Positions 1 to 8,621 of a stretch of DNA of 64,000 bases are shown here, piece by piece (the first letter of the stretch is position 1; each line of letters opens with the position of its first letter). A model generated the notes under the pieces. It did no database searches. It saw only the letters and a program-made list of their open reading frames with translations, and was not told the DNA's origin. The DNA lies in contig NZ_JARXWG010000005.1 of NCBI RefSeq assembly GCF_029893105.1, forward strand, positions 62,001 to 126,000. Direction: 5' to 3'. A program made the translations under genes and the position numbers. The stretch comes from Parabacteroides sp. PF5-9. GTDB taxonomy: Bacteria > Bacteroidota > Bacteroidia > Bacteroidales > Tannerellaceae.

Positions 1-56
1 AAATGCTCAAACGCATAAACGCATGAGTGCTTAAACGCTTAAACATTCAATCATGC
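1..56. repeat. Period-8 iteron array upstream of traA
   Basis: The first 56 bases read as seven degenerate octamers in register, for example AAACGCAT at 9-16 and 17-24, AAACGCTT at 33-40 and AAACATTC at 41-48. The array may continue left of the window. It ends about 105 bp before the ParA-like gene, so a partition site or operator for that operon is a reasonable guess. The period is visible; the role is inferred. Confidence 0.55.
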
Positions 57-160
57 AAAACTGAATATGTGATTTATTGAGTGTGAAGACAGATACACAG
101 GCATACGTGCATTTGCAATAACATAAAATCAACTGATTGTATAATTAAAAATTCAAGAAC

Positions 161-913
161 ATGAAACAGCCTATTTATGTGGCATTCTCGACCCAAAAGG
201 GCGGAGCCGGAAAGACAACCCTTACTGTGCTGATAGCTTCCTATCTGCACTATGTGAAAGGAAAGAATGTAGCGGTAATCGACTGCGACTACCCGCAGCA
301 CTCCATTTTTGAAATGCGCGAGCGCGATTTTAAGATGGTGGATGAGGACGAATTTTATAAGGGTATGGCGTATGAGCAAGTTACCCGGTTAGAGGGCAAG
401 AAGTTTTACCCTATCGTGGAAAGTAACCCGCAGGAAGCTTTGAACGATGCGGACGAACTATGCGAAAAAGAAGAGTATGATTATATCTTTTTTGATCTGC
501 CCGGAACGCTCAACAATAAGGACTTAATCATAGCCCTTGCCAACATGGATTATATCATTGCCCCTATTGCTGCCGACCGGGTGGTAATGGAAAGTACCCT
601 TAACTATATGATCTCCGTAAGGGATAATATAGTGAGTACAGGAAAATCCAATATCAAAGCCATGTACCTGCTTTGGAATATGGTCGATGGCAGGGAAAAA
701 TCCGACCTGTACGAAGTTTACGAGGGAGTAATTAAAGAACTGGAATTTACCACCTTGAAAACCTTTATCCCGAACAGCCTGCGTTTCCGCCGGGAACAAT
801 CGGAAAGCCGCCGACCGTTGTTCCGTTCAACTCTTTTCCCTGTGGATAAAAGCCTTATCAAAGGCAGTAACATCGAAGAACTGTCGGACGAATTACTGGA
901 AATCCTAAAGTAA
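161..913 (+). CDS. traA: ParA-family ATPase, conjugative transposon TraA-like
   Basis: This is a 250-residue ParA/MinD-type ATPase. A deviant Walker A motif KGGAGKT sits at residues 13-19, followed by the IDCD segment near residue 41 and a Walker B-like DYIFFDLPG stretch near residue 110. It starts the tra operon: the next gene begins 7 bases after its stop. In CTnDOT-class elements the TraA position is held by such a ParA protein, which probably acts on DNA positioning or regulation rather than in the mating pore. A homologue at 32798-33583 shows the same motifs in a second, partial tra set. Substrate DNA site is unknown; the iterons at 1-56 are a candidate. Confidence 0.9.
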   Translation: MKQPIYVAFSTQKGGAGKTTLTVLIASYLHYVKGKNVAVIDCDYPQHSIFEMRERDFKMVDEDEFYKGMAYEQVTRLEGKKFYPIVESNPQEALNDADELCEKEEYDYIFFDLPGTLNNKDLIIALANMDYIIAPIAADRVVMESTLNYMISVRDNIVSTGKSNIKAMYLLWNMVDGREKSDLYEVYEGVIKELEFTTLKTFIPNSLRFRREQSESRRPLFRSTLFPVDKSLIKGSNIEELSDELLEILK

Positions 914-920
914 TGCGGCT

Positions 921-1391
921 ATGGCTAAAAGGATAGATACAAACGGGATAAACCCGGATTTAGTGATTAATAGTGCGAAGCCGAGTTATCGGGAAAAAGA
1001 CCTGAAACCTTACGACCCGTCAGCATCGGCTTCTACTCCCGAACCGGAAACAGTAGAGGAAATACCACAGGAGGAAATAATACCTCCTGTGGCTGAACCC
1101 GAAACGGTGAAAGGAAAAGAACGCGAGGAAAATAAACGGAAGCGCAAGGCACAACCGGAGGACTACGAGGCTCTTTTTATCCGAACAGCTCCCACTACCA
1201 CCCGTAGCGGAAAAGCAGTCTATATCCGAAAGGAGTTCCACGACCGTATTATGCGGATTGTGCAGAATATCGGATATAACGAAGTGTCGCTGTTCAGCTA
1301 CATAGATAATGTACTGGAGCATCATTTTAACACCTATCAGGATGACATTACGGAATTGTACCGTAAACGCCGTCCCGAAGATATATTTTAA
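921..1391 (+). CDS. DUF3408-family conjugative transposon protein
   Basis: The product has 156 residues. Its first half is a disordered, charged, Pro- and Glu-rich linker with an EENKRKRK basic patch. The second half (from about residue 85) carries the conserved block with YIRKEFHDRIMRIV and LFSYIDNVLEHHF, as in DUF3408 proteins of Bacteroidetes transposons. This fold resembles ribbon-helix-helix regulators, so DNA binding next to ParA is plausible but unproven. It lies between the ParA gene and the TraD-like gene with gaps of 7 and 3 bases. A paralogue is at 32301-32759, where it precedes rather than follows its ParA gene. Confidence 0.8.
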   Translation: MAKRIDTNGINPDLVINSAKPSYREKDLKPYDPSASASTPEPETVEEIPQEEIIPPVAEPETVKGKEREENKRKRKAQPEDYEALFIRTAPTTTRSGKAVYIRKEFHDRIMRIVQNIGYNEVSLFSYIDNVLEHHFNTYQDDITELYRKRRPEDIF

Positions 1392-1394
1392 GCT

Positions 1395-2135
1395 ATGGAA
1401 CGATATATCATTTCAGCCATCGTATTGTATGCATTGGTTGTCGCCGTTTACCTGCTCCGGGAACGGATGCAGAAACGAAAGAAAAATGCAGCGAAAAATC
1501 CCGGTTTCAATCCGTTTCTCTCCATCCCGAAAGAGGATATAATCGGCAAAAGTAAATTTGACCTTAGACAATCCCGGACAGAAGCTACCACGCTGATTCA
1601 TAACGAAAAACTGATTGAAAATGAGCCTATATTTGCTGATGAAAACAAAAAAGATACTCCGGTAACACTCCCTTTGGTTGAATCGGAAACAGTCTTGTCG
1701 GGTGAAAATATGACGGACGAAAATTCAAATGAAATCAATTTAGTAATTGAGAACACACCCCCCGAATTTGAGCCGGAAGATAACACGGAAGATATAGACG
1801 AAGAAGAAACAGAGGACGAAGATAACGAAGGGGTTGCCGGGGTTTCAATGGCTCTTGGACTTGGCTTTGACGATCTGGCGGGAATGGTGCGGACGGTAGA
1901 AACTGCCGATGCCGCAACATCCGAAGAAAAAGAAGAAGCCGGGCGGGTACTGGTTGAGATACGAAAGACCGAAATGTTCGATCAGGTCGCGGGTGATGAA
2001 CCGAAAAAGAAAGTAGTGTCCTCACTAATGGACGATTACTTCGCAGCCTTCCACCGAAAGAAACGGGAGGCGGGAGAGACGGACGAACCAGCGGTGAAAG
2101 CACCGAAAGATTTTAATGTACGCGGCTTTGCGTAA
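1395..2135 (+). CDS. TraD-like conjugative transposon protein, one membrane anchor
   Basis: The 246-residue product begins with a single membrane segment (about residues 5-22) and a basic stop-transfer RERMQKRKK. An IIGKSKFDL motif follows near residue 50, then an acidic, disordered middle with EDIDEEETEDEDNEG, and a structured end. The protein at 33586-34275 has the same layout and an IIGKTKFKL motif, so the two are homologues. In CTnDOT-like operons this position is annotated TraD. No enzymatic motif is visible. It is the last gene before a 148-base gap with a strong hairpin, so transcription into traE may be separately controlled. Confidence 0.7.
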   Translation: MERYIISAIVLYALVVAVYLLRERMQKRKKNAAKNPGFNPFLSIPKEDIIGKSKFDLRQSRTEATTLIHNEKLIENEPIFADENKKDTPVTLPLVESETVLSGENMTDENSNEINLVIENTPPEFEPEDNTEDIDEEETEDEDNEGVAGVSMALGLGFDDLAGMVRTVETADAATSEEKEEAGRVLVEIRKTEMFDQVAGDEPKKKVVSSLMDDYFAAFHRKKREAGETDEPAVKAPKDFNVRGFA

Positions 2136-2199
2136 GTTGTATAACAGTAAAAAACAAAGTAAGATGAAAGAACGGGATTACGGTTAGCTACGCTGCCAA

Positions 2200-2213
2200 C
2201 CACTAAAAGATCA
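2200..2213 (+). promoter_or_regulatory. Recurrent leader motif CCACTAAAARATCA, copy 1
   Basis: The 14-mer CCACTAAAAGATCA occurs here, 70 bases before traE. Close copies lie directly before the start codons at 5478 and 9983 and at 28710-28723 ahead of the RteC-like gene. It looks like a shared A-rich translation leader of these elements. Confidence 0.4.
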
Positions 2214-2236
2214 AGTTAAACAAATTATTCATTTCC

Positions 2237-2266
2237 GGTACAGGGGACTATTCCACCCCCTGTACC
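2237..2266 (+). promoter_or_regulatory. Strong hairpin in the traD-traE gap
   Basis: GGTACAGGGG (2237-2246) pairs perfectly with CCCCTGTACC (2257-2266) around a 10-base loop. No T-run follows, so it is not a classical terminator. It may be an attenuator, a processing site, or an mRNA stabiliser at the 5' end of the traE segment, which starts 17 bases later. Confidence 0.55.
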
Positions 2267-2283
2267 ATTAATCAAAAAATCGT

Positions 2284-2586
2284 ATGACAAAGAAAAAAAT
2301 TCTTATGTCGGCAGCATTTATTTTCGCTGCCGTATCATCCGCCTTTGCACAGGGCAACGGTATCGGGGGTATCACCGAAGCTACCAATATGGTAACATCG
2401 TATTTCGATCCCGGCACAAAATTGATTTACGCCATTGGTGCAGTAGTAGGTCTTATCGGCGGAATCAAAGTCTATAACAAGTTCTCTTCAGGCGACCCCG
2501 ATACCTCGAAAACCGCCGCCTCGTGGTTCGGTGCGTGTATTTTCCTGATTGTCGCCGCCACTATCCTACGCTCTTTCTTCCTGTAA
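2284..2586 (+). CDS. traE: TraE, DUF4134 membrane protein
   Basis: The 100-residue product starts with a cleavable signal (MTKKKILMSAAFIFAAVSSAFAQ). Two hydrophobic segments follow, at about residues 40-60 and 80-98. Size, signal and a GTKLIYAIGAVVGLIGGIKVYNK-like region cut into parts (GAVVGLIGGIKVY) match DUF4134/TraE. The layout resembles VirB2-type pilin subunits, which also have a signal and two membrane helices, so it may form the pilus or channel core; this role is inferred from size and position ahead of the VirB3/VirB4-like genes. It opens the continuous TraE-to-TraQ block. Confidence 0.88.
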   Translation: MTKKKILMSAAFIFAAVSSAFAQGNGIGGITEATNMVTSYFDPGTKLIYAIGAVVGLIGGIKVYNKFSSGDPDTSKTAASWFGACIFLIVAATILRSFFL

Positions 2587-2609
2587 TCCATTTCAAAACA
2601 ACATACGAA

Positions 2610-2945
2610 ATGGAGCATAACATTAATAAAGGCATAGGCAAGAGCGTGGAATTTAAGGGTTTGAAAAGTCAGTATCTATTCATCTTTGCGGGTGGGCTAT
2701 TGGCTGTATTCGTAGTCTTTGTGATTATGTATATGGCAGGTGTAGACCAGTGGGTCTGTATCGGCTTTGGCGTTATCGCCGCCTCCGCTCTGGTGTGGCT
2801 GACTTTCAACCTGAATGCGAAATACGGGGAGTATGGGCTTATGAAACTGCTTGCCAAACGGCAACACCCGCGCTACCTGATAAACCGCAAAAATTCCCGC
2901 CGCTTGTTCCAACGTTCAAAAAAGAAGGAGGTGCGCGATGCGTAA
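2610..2945 (+). CDS. traF: TraF, DUF4133 inner-membrane protein
   Basis: The start chosen is the ATG at 2610, 23 bases after the traE stop; the reading frame extends upstream only through traE sequence. The 111-residue product has two adjacent membrane segments (about residues 22-45 and 50-67) and a basic cytoplasmic tail ending in RSKKKE. This matches DUF4133/TraF, which occupies the VirB3 position next to the VirB4-type ATPase in Bacteroidetes transfer operons. The last 8 bases overlap the start of traG, indicating translational coupling. Confidence 0.88.
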   Translation: MEHNINKGIGKSVEFKGLKSQYLFIFAGGLLAVFVVFVIMYMAGVDQWVCIGFGVIAASALVWLTFNLNAKYGEYGLMKLLAKRQHPRYLINRKNSRRLFQRSKKKEVRDA

Positions 2946-5436
2946 TGTAATGAAAGCGGCTACCATCGAAAGCAAGTTCCCGCTGTTGGCTGTGGAACAC
3001 GATTGCATAATATCGAAAGATGCGGATATAACGGTAGCTTTCCGTGTCGATCTGCCGGAACTGTTCACCGTTACCGCCGTAGAATACGAAGCCATACACT
3101 CGGCTTGGGCGAAAGCGATTAAGGTTTTGCCTGATTATTCAATTATCCAAAAGCAGGACTGGTTCGTAAAGGAAACCTACAAACCCGAAACGGACAAGGA
3201 AGATATGAGCTTTTTGTCCCGCTCGTTTGAACGGCACTTTAACGAACGACCCTACCTGAATCATAGCTGTTTCCTGTTCCTGACAAAAACAACAAAGGAG
3301 CGTATGCGTATGCAGAGCAACTTTTCGAGCCTTTGTCGTGGGAACATTATACCTAAAGAGGTAAACAAGGACACGGCTACACGGTTTTTGGAGGCGGTCG
3401 GACAGTTCGAGCGCATCGTAAACGATTCGGGATTCGTAAGCCTTACCCGCCTGACTTCGGACGAGATTACAGGAACGGAAAGCGAACCGGGACTGGTGGA
3501 AAAATACTTTGCCCTCTCGCTGGACGATACGACCTGTCTGGAAGATATGGAACTCGGAGCGGACGGGCTTCGCATCGGAGCAAAAAAAGTATGCCTGCAT
3601 ACGATTTCCGATGTGGAGGACTTGCCCGGAACGGTCGGAACGGATATGCGCTATGAAAAGCTATCCACCGACCGGAGCGACTGCCGATTATCGTTCGCCG
3701 CACCTGTAGGGCTGCTGCTCTCGTGCGACCATGTATATAACCAGTACATTTTTCTGGACGATTCGGCGGAGAACCTGCGGAAGTTTGAAAAGTCTGCCCG
3801 CAATATGCAATCCTTATCCCGCTATTCACGCGGGAATCAGATTAATAAGGAATGGATAGACAAGTACCTGAACGAAGCACATTCGTTCGGGCTTACCTCT
3901 GTCCGGGCGCATTTCAATGTAATGGCGTGGTCGGAAGACGCGGAGGAACTGAAACATATCCGTAACGATGTAGGTTCGCAGCTTGCCTTGATGGAATGTA
4001 AGCCGCGTCATAATACAACGGATGCGGCTACGCTCTATTGGGCGGCTATGCCGGGCAATGCGGGGGATTTTCCTTCGGAAGAAAGTTTCTATACGTTCAT
4101 CGAACCCGCGCTATGTTTTTTCACAGAGGAAACCAACTACCAAAGTTCGCTTTCGCCTTTCGGTATCAAGATGTGCGACCGTGTAAGCGGTAAACCCCTC
4201 CATGTGGATATATCGGATTTACCTATGAAGCAAGGGATAACCACCAACCGAAATAAATTCGTGTTGGGGCCATCCGGCAGCGGTAAATCCTTTTTCATGA
4301 ACCACCTCGTCCGCCAATATTGGGAACAGGGAACGCACGTTGTCTTGGTCGATACGGGTAATTCCTATCAAGGGCTTTGTGAAATGGTGCGCAGGAAAAC
4401 CAAAGGTCAGGACGGAATTTATTTCACCTATACCGAGGAAAATCCTATCTCTTTTAATCCTTTCTACACGGACGATTACAAGTTTGATGTAGAGAAAAAA
4501 GACAGCATCAAAACATTGCTGCTGACCCTCTGGAAGTCCGAAGATGACAAGGTGAGTAAAACGGAATCCGGTGAACTTGGAAGTGCGGTATCGGCGTATA
4601 TCGAGCGGATCAGGGCAGACCGGAGTATCGTCCCGTCCTTTAATACATTCTACGAATATATGTTGGGCGACTACCGCCGGGAACTGGAAGAAAGGGAAAT
4701 CAAGGTAAGCCGGGAGGATTTTAACCTCGACAATATGCTTACCACCCTGCGCCAGTATTACCGGGGCGGGCGTTTCGACTTCCTCTTGAACTCCGAACAG
4801 AACATTGACCTATTGAATAAGAGTTTTATCGTCTTTGAAATTGATTCGATTAAGGAGAATAAGGAATTATTCCCTGTGGTCACAATCATTATTATGGACG
4901 CGTTTATTCAGAAAATGAGGCGGTTAAAGGGTGTCCGCAAGCAACTTATCGTAGAGGAAGCGTGGAAGGCTCTTTCTTCGGCGAACATGGCTGAATACCT
5001 GAAATATATGTACAAAACAGTCAGGAAATATTTCGGAGAAGCCATAGTCGTAACGCAGGAGGTGGACGATATTATCGCTTCACCCATCGTCAAAGAGGCG
5101 ATTATCAATAACTCCGACTGCAAAATCCTCTTAGATCAGCGAAAATTCATGAACCGCTTTGATGTGATCCAGTCGCTTTTAGGTCTGACCGACAAAGAGA
5201 AAGGGCAAATCCTGTCTATCAACATGGCGAACCATCCCGGCAGGTTTTATAAAGAAGTCTGGTTCGGGTTGGGTGGTGTTCAGTCGGCGGTTTATGCGAC
5301 AGAAGTTAGCGGCGAAGAATACCTGACATACACAACGGAGGAAACCGAAAAGATGGAAGTGTTCAAAAAAGCGGACGAACTCGGCGGGGACTATGAACTG
5401 GCGATTAAACAGATTGCCGAAAGTAAGCGCGGGTAA
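2938..5436 (+). CDS. traG: TraG, VirB4-like conjugation ATPase
   Basis: This 832-residue protein is the main ATPase of the mating apparatus. Walker A GPSGSGKS is at residues 444-451 and a Walker B LIVEEAW is near 670-676. Arg- and Gln-rich motifs follow (VVTQEVDDI, ILLDQRKF). The N-terminal 400 residues are the VirB4-type CagE-like domain. It should sit at the inner membrane with TraF. The start at 2938 has an unusually good ribosome site (AAGGAGGTGCGC just before ATG), and the same 12-mer precedes the gene at 5693. Length is typical for TraG of this class and no damage is seen. Confidence 0.95.
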   Translation: MRNVMKAATIESKFPLLAVEHDCIISKDADITVAFRVDLPELFTVTAVEYEAIHSAWAKAIKVLPDYSIIQKQDWFVKETYKPETDKEDMSFLSRSFERHFNERPYLNHSCFLFLTKTTKERMRMQSNFSSLCRGNIIPKEVNKDTATRFLEAVGQFERIVNDSGFVSLTRLTSDEITGTESEPGLVEKYFALSLDDTTCLEDMELGADGLRIGAKKVCLHTISDVEDLPGTVGTDMRYEKLSTDRSDCRLSFAAPVGLLLSCDHVYNQYIFLDDSAENLRKFEKSARNMQSLSRYSRGNQINKEWIDKYLNEAHSFGLTSVRAHFNVMAWSEDAEELKHIRNDVGSQLALMECKPRHNTTDAATLYWAAMPGNAGDFPSEESFYTFIEPALCFFTEETNYQSSLSPFGIKMCDRVSGKPLHVDISDLPMKQGITTNRNKFVLGPSGSGKSFFMNHLVRQYWEQGTHVVLVDTGNSYQGLCEMVRRKTKGQDGIYFTYTEENPISFNPFYTDDYKFDVEKKDSIKTLLLTLWKSEDDKVSKTESGELGSAVSAYIERIRADRSIVPSFNTFYEYMLGDYRRELEEREIKVSREDFNLDNMLTTLRQYYRGGRFDFLLNSEQNIDLLNKSFIVFEIDSIKENKELFPVVTIIIMDAFIQKMRRLKGVRKQLIVEEAWKALSSANMAEYLKYMYKTVRKYFGEAIVVTQEVDDIIASPIVKEAIINNSDCKILLDQRKFMNRFDVIQSLLGLTDKEKGQILSINMANHPGRFYKEVWFGLGGVQSAVYATEVSGEEYLTYTTEETEKMEVFKKADELGGDYELAIKQIAESKRG

Positions 5437-5477
5437 TTATCAACCGGGGCGGTTAGCCCCACAACCACTAAAAGATC

Positions 5478-5681
5478 ATGTTAAAAAGATTTAGTAACGA
5501 GCAACTGGAAAAGTTGCTGCTCCACACGGTAGGAATAAACAGTGTCCTTACCGAAGTCCTGCTCGAACAAGCAGAAAGAGAAAAAGAAGCGGAGGTCATA
5601 GGCATTAATGCCCATATTGACATCCTTGTTATTGACCCTGCAAGCCTGCTGAGAAAAGAGGCTAAGGAAGCGAAAAAGTAA
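5478..5681 (+). CDS. Small conserved-looking tra-operon protein, function unknown
   Basis: A 67-residue product with no membrane segment or signal, mostly helical and charged (LLEQAEREKEAEVIG). The start codon directly follows the leader motif CCACTAAAAGATC. It sits between traG and the DUF3876 gene and ends 11 bases before the latter. I do not recognise the family. Position, start signal and absence of competing frames on this strand support it as real. Confidence 0.6.
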   Translation: MLKRFSNEQLEKLLLHTVGINSVLTEVLLEQAEREKEAEVIGINAHIDILVIDPASLLRKEAKEAKK

Positions 5682-5692
5682 GGAGGTGCGCC

Positions 5693-6007
5693 ATGTTCAG
5701 CAAATGTAATGCAGCCGACCCTTGCGCCGCACATCAGGATTTTCACCTGTGGGAGATTACGGGACGTTGGGTAAGCCCGGACGGTGCGCCTGCGGTAACT
5801 GTTTACCGCAACACTTCCCGCAAGCGGGGAGGCATCCGTGTAGAACTTACATACAACAACCCGCAGGTAGTCTGTGATTGTACGATGTACTGTGTGTTCG
5901 GTCTGTATTACATAGACCTGTACGGGCGTATCGGAATAGCCTACGACCGGGAGCGAGAGGTACTCTTGCTTTCCGCTTTCGGTGAATATATCCGGGAAGA
6001 GGAGTAG
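5693..6007 (+). CDS. DUF3876-like conjugative transposon protein
   Basis: The 104-residue protein has no signal or membrane segment. It contains ITGRWVSPDGAPAVTVYRN and an ICYDRE-like end (RIGIAYDREREVL), typical of the small DUF3876 proteins found between TraG and TraI. A textbook ribosome site (AAGGAGGTG) lies 6 bases before the ATG. The family has no known activity; its fold seems to be beta-rich and may act as an accessory or lipocalin-like factor. Family assignment is from memory of sequence patterns. Confidence 0.65.
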   Translation: MFSKCNAADPCAAHQDFHLWEITGRWVSPDGAPAVTVYRNTSRKRGGIRVELTYNNPQVVCDCTMYCVFGLYYIDLYGRIGIAYDREREVLLLSAFGEYIREEE

Positions 6008-6059
6008 CCCGAAGGTTACTCCTTCAACCCAAGTAAATAACAATTAAAAAAATATAGCA

Positions 6060-6680
6060 ATGAAAAAGATTCTTTTAAGCCTTTTGGTTTGTATGGGGCT
6101 ATGCACCTATCAGGCAAAAGCGCAATGGGCGGTCATCGACCCCTCGAACCTTGCTCAAAATATACTGACGGTTTCCAAAACAGCGACAACGGCAACCAAT
6201 GTAATCAACTCGTTCAAAGAAATGCAGAAGATTTATAGTCAGGGTAAGGAGTATTACGACAAATTACAATCGGTGCATAATCTTATCAAGGATGCCCGAA
6301 AGGTAAAGGAAACGGTAGAGCTGGTCAGCGAAATATCGCAGATATATTCGACCAACTTCAATAAGATGCTGACGGATAATAATTTCTCCCATTCGGAACT
6401 GGAAGCCATATCTAACGGATATTCCAAATTACTGAAAGAGAGCGGAAACCTGCTGTCGGATATAAAAAATATCGTTTCGGCTTCCAACGGGCTTTCTATG
6501 ACCGATGCCGAGCGAATGGCAATCATAGACCAGATACATACTAAAATGGTGCAACATCGCAACCTTGTGAGTTACTTTTCCAAGAAAAGTATCTCCGTTT
6601 CGTTTATCCGCAGTCAGGAAAAGGGTGATATGGAGCATGTACGCGCCCTGTATGGTGATCCATCTGAAAGATACTGGTAA
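6060..6680 (+). CDS. traI: TraI, DUF4141 periplasmic protein
   Basis: The 206-residue product has a signal peptide ending in YQAKAQ (cleavage about residue 21). A long helical, coiled-coil-rich body follows (residues 45-150). This is the pattern of DUF4141/TraI, which resembles VirB5-like secreted factors encoded between the VirB4 and VirB6 homologues. It ends three bases before traJ. A role at the pilus tip or channel is inferred from position only. Confidence 0.85.
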   Translation: MKKILLSLLVCMGLCTYQAKAQWAVIDPSNLAQNILTVSKTATTATNVINSFKEMQKIYSQGKEYYDKLQSVHNLIKDARKVKETVELVSEISQIYSTNFNKMLTDNNFSHSELEAISNGYSKLLKESGNLLSDIKNIVSASNGLSMTDAERMAIIDQIHTKMVQHRNLVSYFSKKSISVSFIRSQEKGDMEHVRALYGDPSERYW

Positions 6681-6683
6681 GCC

Positions 6684-7682
6684 ATGATGTTGTTAGCAAT
6701 AGATTTTGAGAACCTGCATCAGCTTCTACGGAATCTGTATCAGGAAATGATGCCCCTTTGTGGCGACATGATTGGTGTCGCCAAAGGGATAGCGGGTTTA
6801 GGTGCATTGTTTTATGTGGCTTCCCGCGTATGGCAAGCCCTCTCACGGGCAGAACCGATAGACGTATATCCGTTGTTACGTCCGTTTGCGATTGGCTTGT
6901 GTATTATGTTCTTCCCAACAATCGTACTTGGCACAATCAACGCCGTTATGTCGCCTGTGGTAAAAGGAACGCATACCATACTGGAATCGCAGATAGAAGA
7001 TGTGCAGGCATTACAGGCAGAGAAAGACCAACTCGAATACGATGCACGGGTACGCGAGGGTAAAGCATGGCTGGTCGATGATGAGGTGTACGACCAGAAA
7101 ATGGAAGAGTTGGGTGTTTTTGATGCGGCAGAGATTATCGGAATGTGGGCTGAACGCACATGGTACGATATGAAAATGTGGTTCCGGCAGTTAGTCCGGG
7201 ATTTCTTTGAACTGCTGTTCAATGCCGCTGCCCTTACGATTGACACGTTACGCACCTTTTTCTTAGTGGTATTGTCAATCTTGGGGCCGCTGGCATTTGC
7301 CCTCTCTGTTTATGACGGTTTCCAATCCACGCTTACCAACTGGCTTTCACGGTATATCTCGGTGTACCTGTGGTTACCCATTGCCGACCTCTTTTCAGCG
7401 GTGCTGTCTAAGATTCAGGCACTCATGCTGCAAATGGATATAGGTCTGCTCAAAGACCCGTCATACGTGCCGGATGGCAGTAACGGTGTGTATATCATCT
7501 TTTTGATTATAGGCATTATCGGGTACTTCTCAATTCCGACCGTTGCAGGCTGGGTCATTCAAGCCGGAGGCGGTAGCGGTACACGCGGAGTAAACACGGC
7601 GGCAAGTAAAGGGGCTGCAATGGCAGGAGGCGTAGCCGGAGCCGCTGCGGGCAACGTGGCCGGACGCTTATTAGGTAAATAA
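6684..7682 (+). CDS. traJ: TraJ, VirB6-like polytopic membrane protein
   Basis: This 332-residue protein has several membrane segments: near residues 35-55, 65-90, 175-215, 225-245 and 265-290. A charged region with EIIGMWAERTWYDMKMWF lies between them. The last 40 residues are a Gly/Ala-rich tail (AAMAGGVAGAAAGNVAGR). These features fit TraJ, the VirB6-type inner-membrane channel component. It follows traI by 3 bases and precedes traK by 20. Confidence 0.92.
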   Translation: MMLLAIDFENLHQLLRNLYQEMMPLCGDMIGVAKGIAGLGALFYVASRVWQALSRAEPIDVYPLLRPFAIGLCIMFFPTIVLGTINAVMSPVVKGTHTILESQIEDVQALQAEKDQLEYDARVREGKAWLVDDEVYDQKMEELGVFDAAEIIGMWAERTWYDMKMWFRQLVRDFFELLFNAAALTIDTLRTFFLVVLSILGPLAFALSVYDGFQSTLTNWLSRYISVYLWLPIADLFSAVLSKIQALMLQMDIGLLKDPSYVPDGSNGVYIIFLIIGIIGYFSIPTVAGWVIQAGGGSGTRGVNTAASKGAAMAGGVAGAAAGNVAGRLLGK

Positions 7683-7702
7683 TAAAAAACACTCAAAAAA
7701 TT

Positions 7703-8326
7703 ATGGAGTTCAAAAGTTTAAAGAATATAGAAACATCATTCAAACAGATACGCCTTTTTGGCATCGTGTTTCTGGTGTTGTGCGCCGCCATTACGGGTTA
7801 TTCCGTATGGTCGTCGTACAGCTTTGCCGAAGCGCAACGCCAGCGTATCTATGTGTTGGACGGGGGCAAGTCCTTAATGCTTGCCCTCTCGCAAGACCTT
7901 TCGCAGAACCGTCCCGTTGAAGCGCGGGAACACGTTAAGCGGTTTCACGAATTGTTCTTCACGCTCTCACCCGACAAAAAAGCCATTGAAAGCAATGTAA
8001 ACAGGGCGTTGTTCCTTGTCGATAAAAGTGCTTTCAAATACTATCAGGACATGGCGGAAAAAGGGTATTATAACCGTATCGTATCGGGCAATATCAACCA
8101 GATCGTGCAAGTGGACAGTATAGCCTGCAACTTCGATGTGTACCCCTATACGGCGGTAACATACGCCCGGCAAATGATCCTCCGGCAGTCGAACATGACT
8201 GAACGCAGTCTGATTACCCGCTGCAACCTGATTAACTCGGTACGCTCGGACAATAACCCTCACGGTTTCACTATGGAGAAATTCGAGATCGTGGAAAACC
8301 GGGACATCCGGGTAACGGAAAGGTAG
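7703..8326 (+). CDS. traK: TraK, VirB8-like inner-membrane protein
   Basis: The 207-residue product begins MEFKSLKNIETSFKQIR, has one membrane segment at about residues 18-37, and a periplasmic domain with FHELFFTLSPD and a late LITRCNLINSVRSDNNPHGF motif. It matches TraK of CTnDOT-class elements, which corresponds to VirB8, the periplasmic scaffold joining inner and outer parts of the transfer channel. It precedes traL by 7 bases. Confidence 0.92.
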   Translation: MEFKSLKNIETSFKQIRLFGIVFLVLCAAITGYSVWSSYSFAEAQRQRIYVLDGGKSLMLALSQDLSQNRPVEAREHVKRFHELFFTLSPDKKAIESNVNRALFLVDKSAFKYYQDMAEKGYYNRIVSGNINQIVQVDSIACNFDVYPYTAVTYARQMILRQSNMTERSLITRCNLINSVRSDNNPHGFTMEKFEIVENRDIRVTER

Positions 8327-8333
8327 GTGTGGT

Positions 8334-8621
8334 ATGATACGGAAAATCATTCAACGTGTAAACGAGTGGTTGGAAGACCGCTTGCGAAGTATTGTCAGAC
8401 CTCTAAGCCCTGATGCACGGGTAATCGTAATCGTTACGATGCTAATAGTATTCAGCGGGCTGTCTATCTACATGACTGTTTCTTCCATTTACAATTTAGG
8501 TAAAGACAAAGGACAGGAATTGCAGATAGAGCAGATAGAAACCCTGAAACTGCAACAGCAGCAAAGGGATAGTATTAACAATCAAAACAGATTTTATAAT
8601 GGAACAGGAGAATTTGAATAG
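8334..8621 (+). CDS. traL: TraL, DUF3989 small membrane protein
   Basis: The 95-residue protein has one clear membrane segment (about residues 32-52) after a basic, amphipathic start, and a Gln-rich helical tail. Size, position and the LSPDARVIVIVTML stretch are those of TraL/DUF3989. Its last 23 bases overlap the start of traM, so the two are translationally coupled. Its biochemical role is not known. Confidence 0.85.
   Translation: MIRKIIQRVNEWLEDRLRSIVRPLSPDARVIVIVTMLIVFSGLSIYMTVSSIYNLGKDKGQELQIEQIETLKLQQQQRDSINNQNRFYNGTGEFE

Noticed and set aside
3139-3600. 153-residue antisense frame inside traG
   Set aside because: Complementary frame of a strong coding gene; no independent signal.
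5468-6043. 191-residue antisense frame across the small tra genes
   Set aside because: It is a shadow of the two plus-strand genes, which have good ribosome sites; no start signal on the minus strand.
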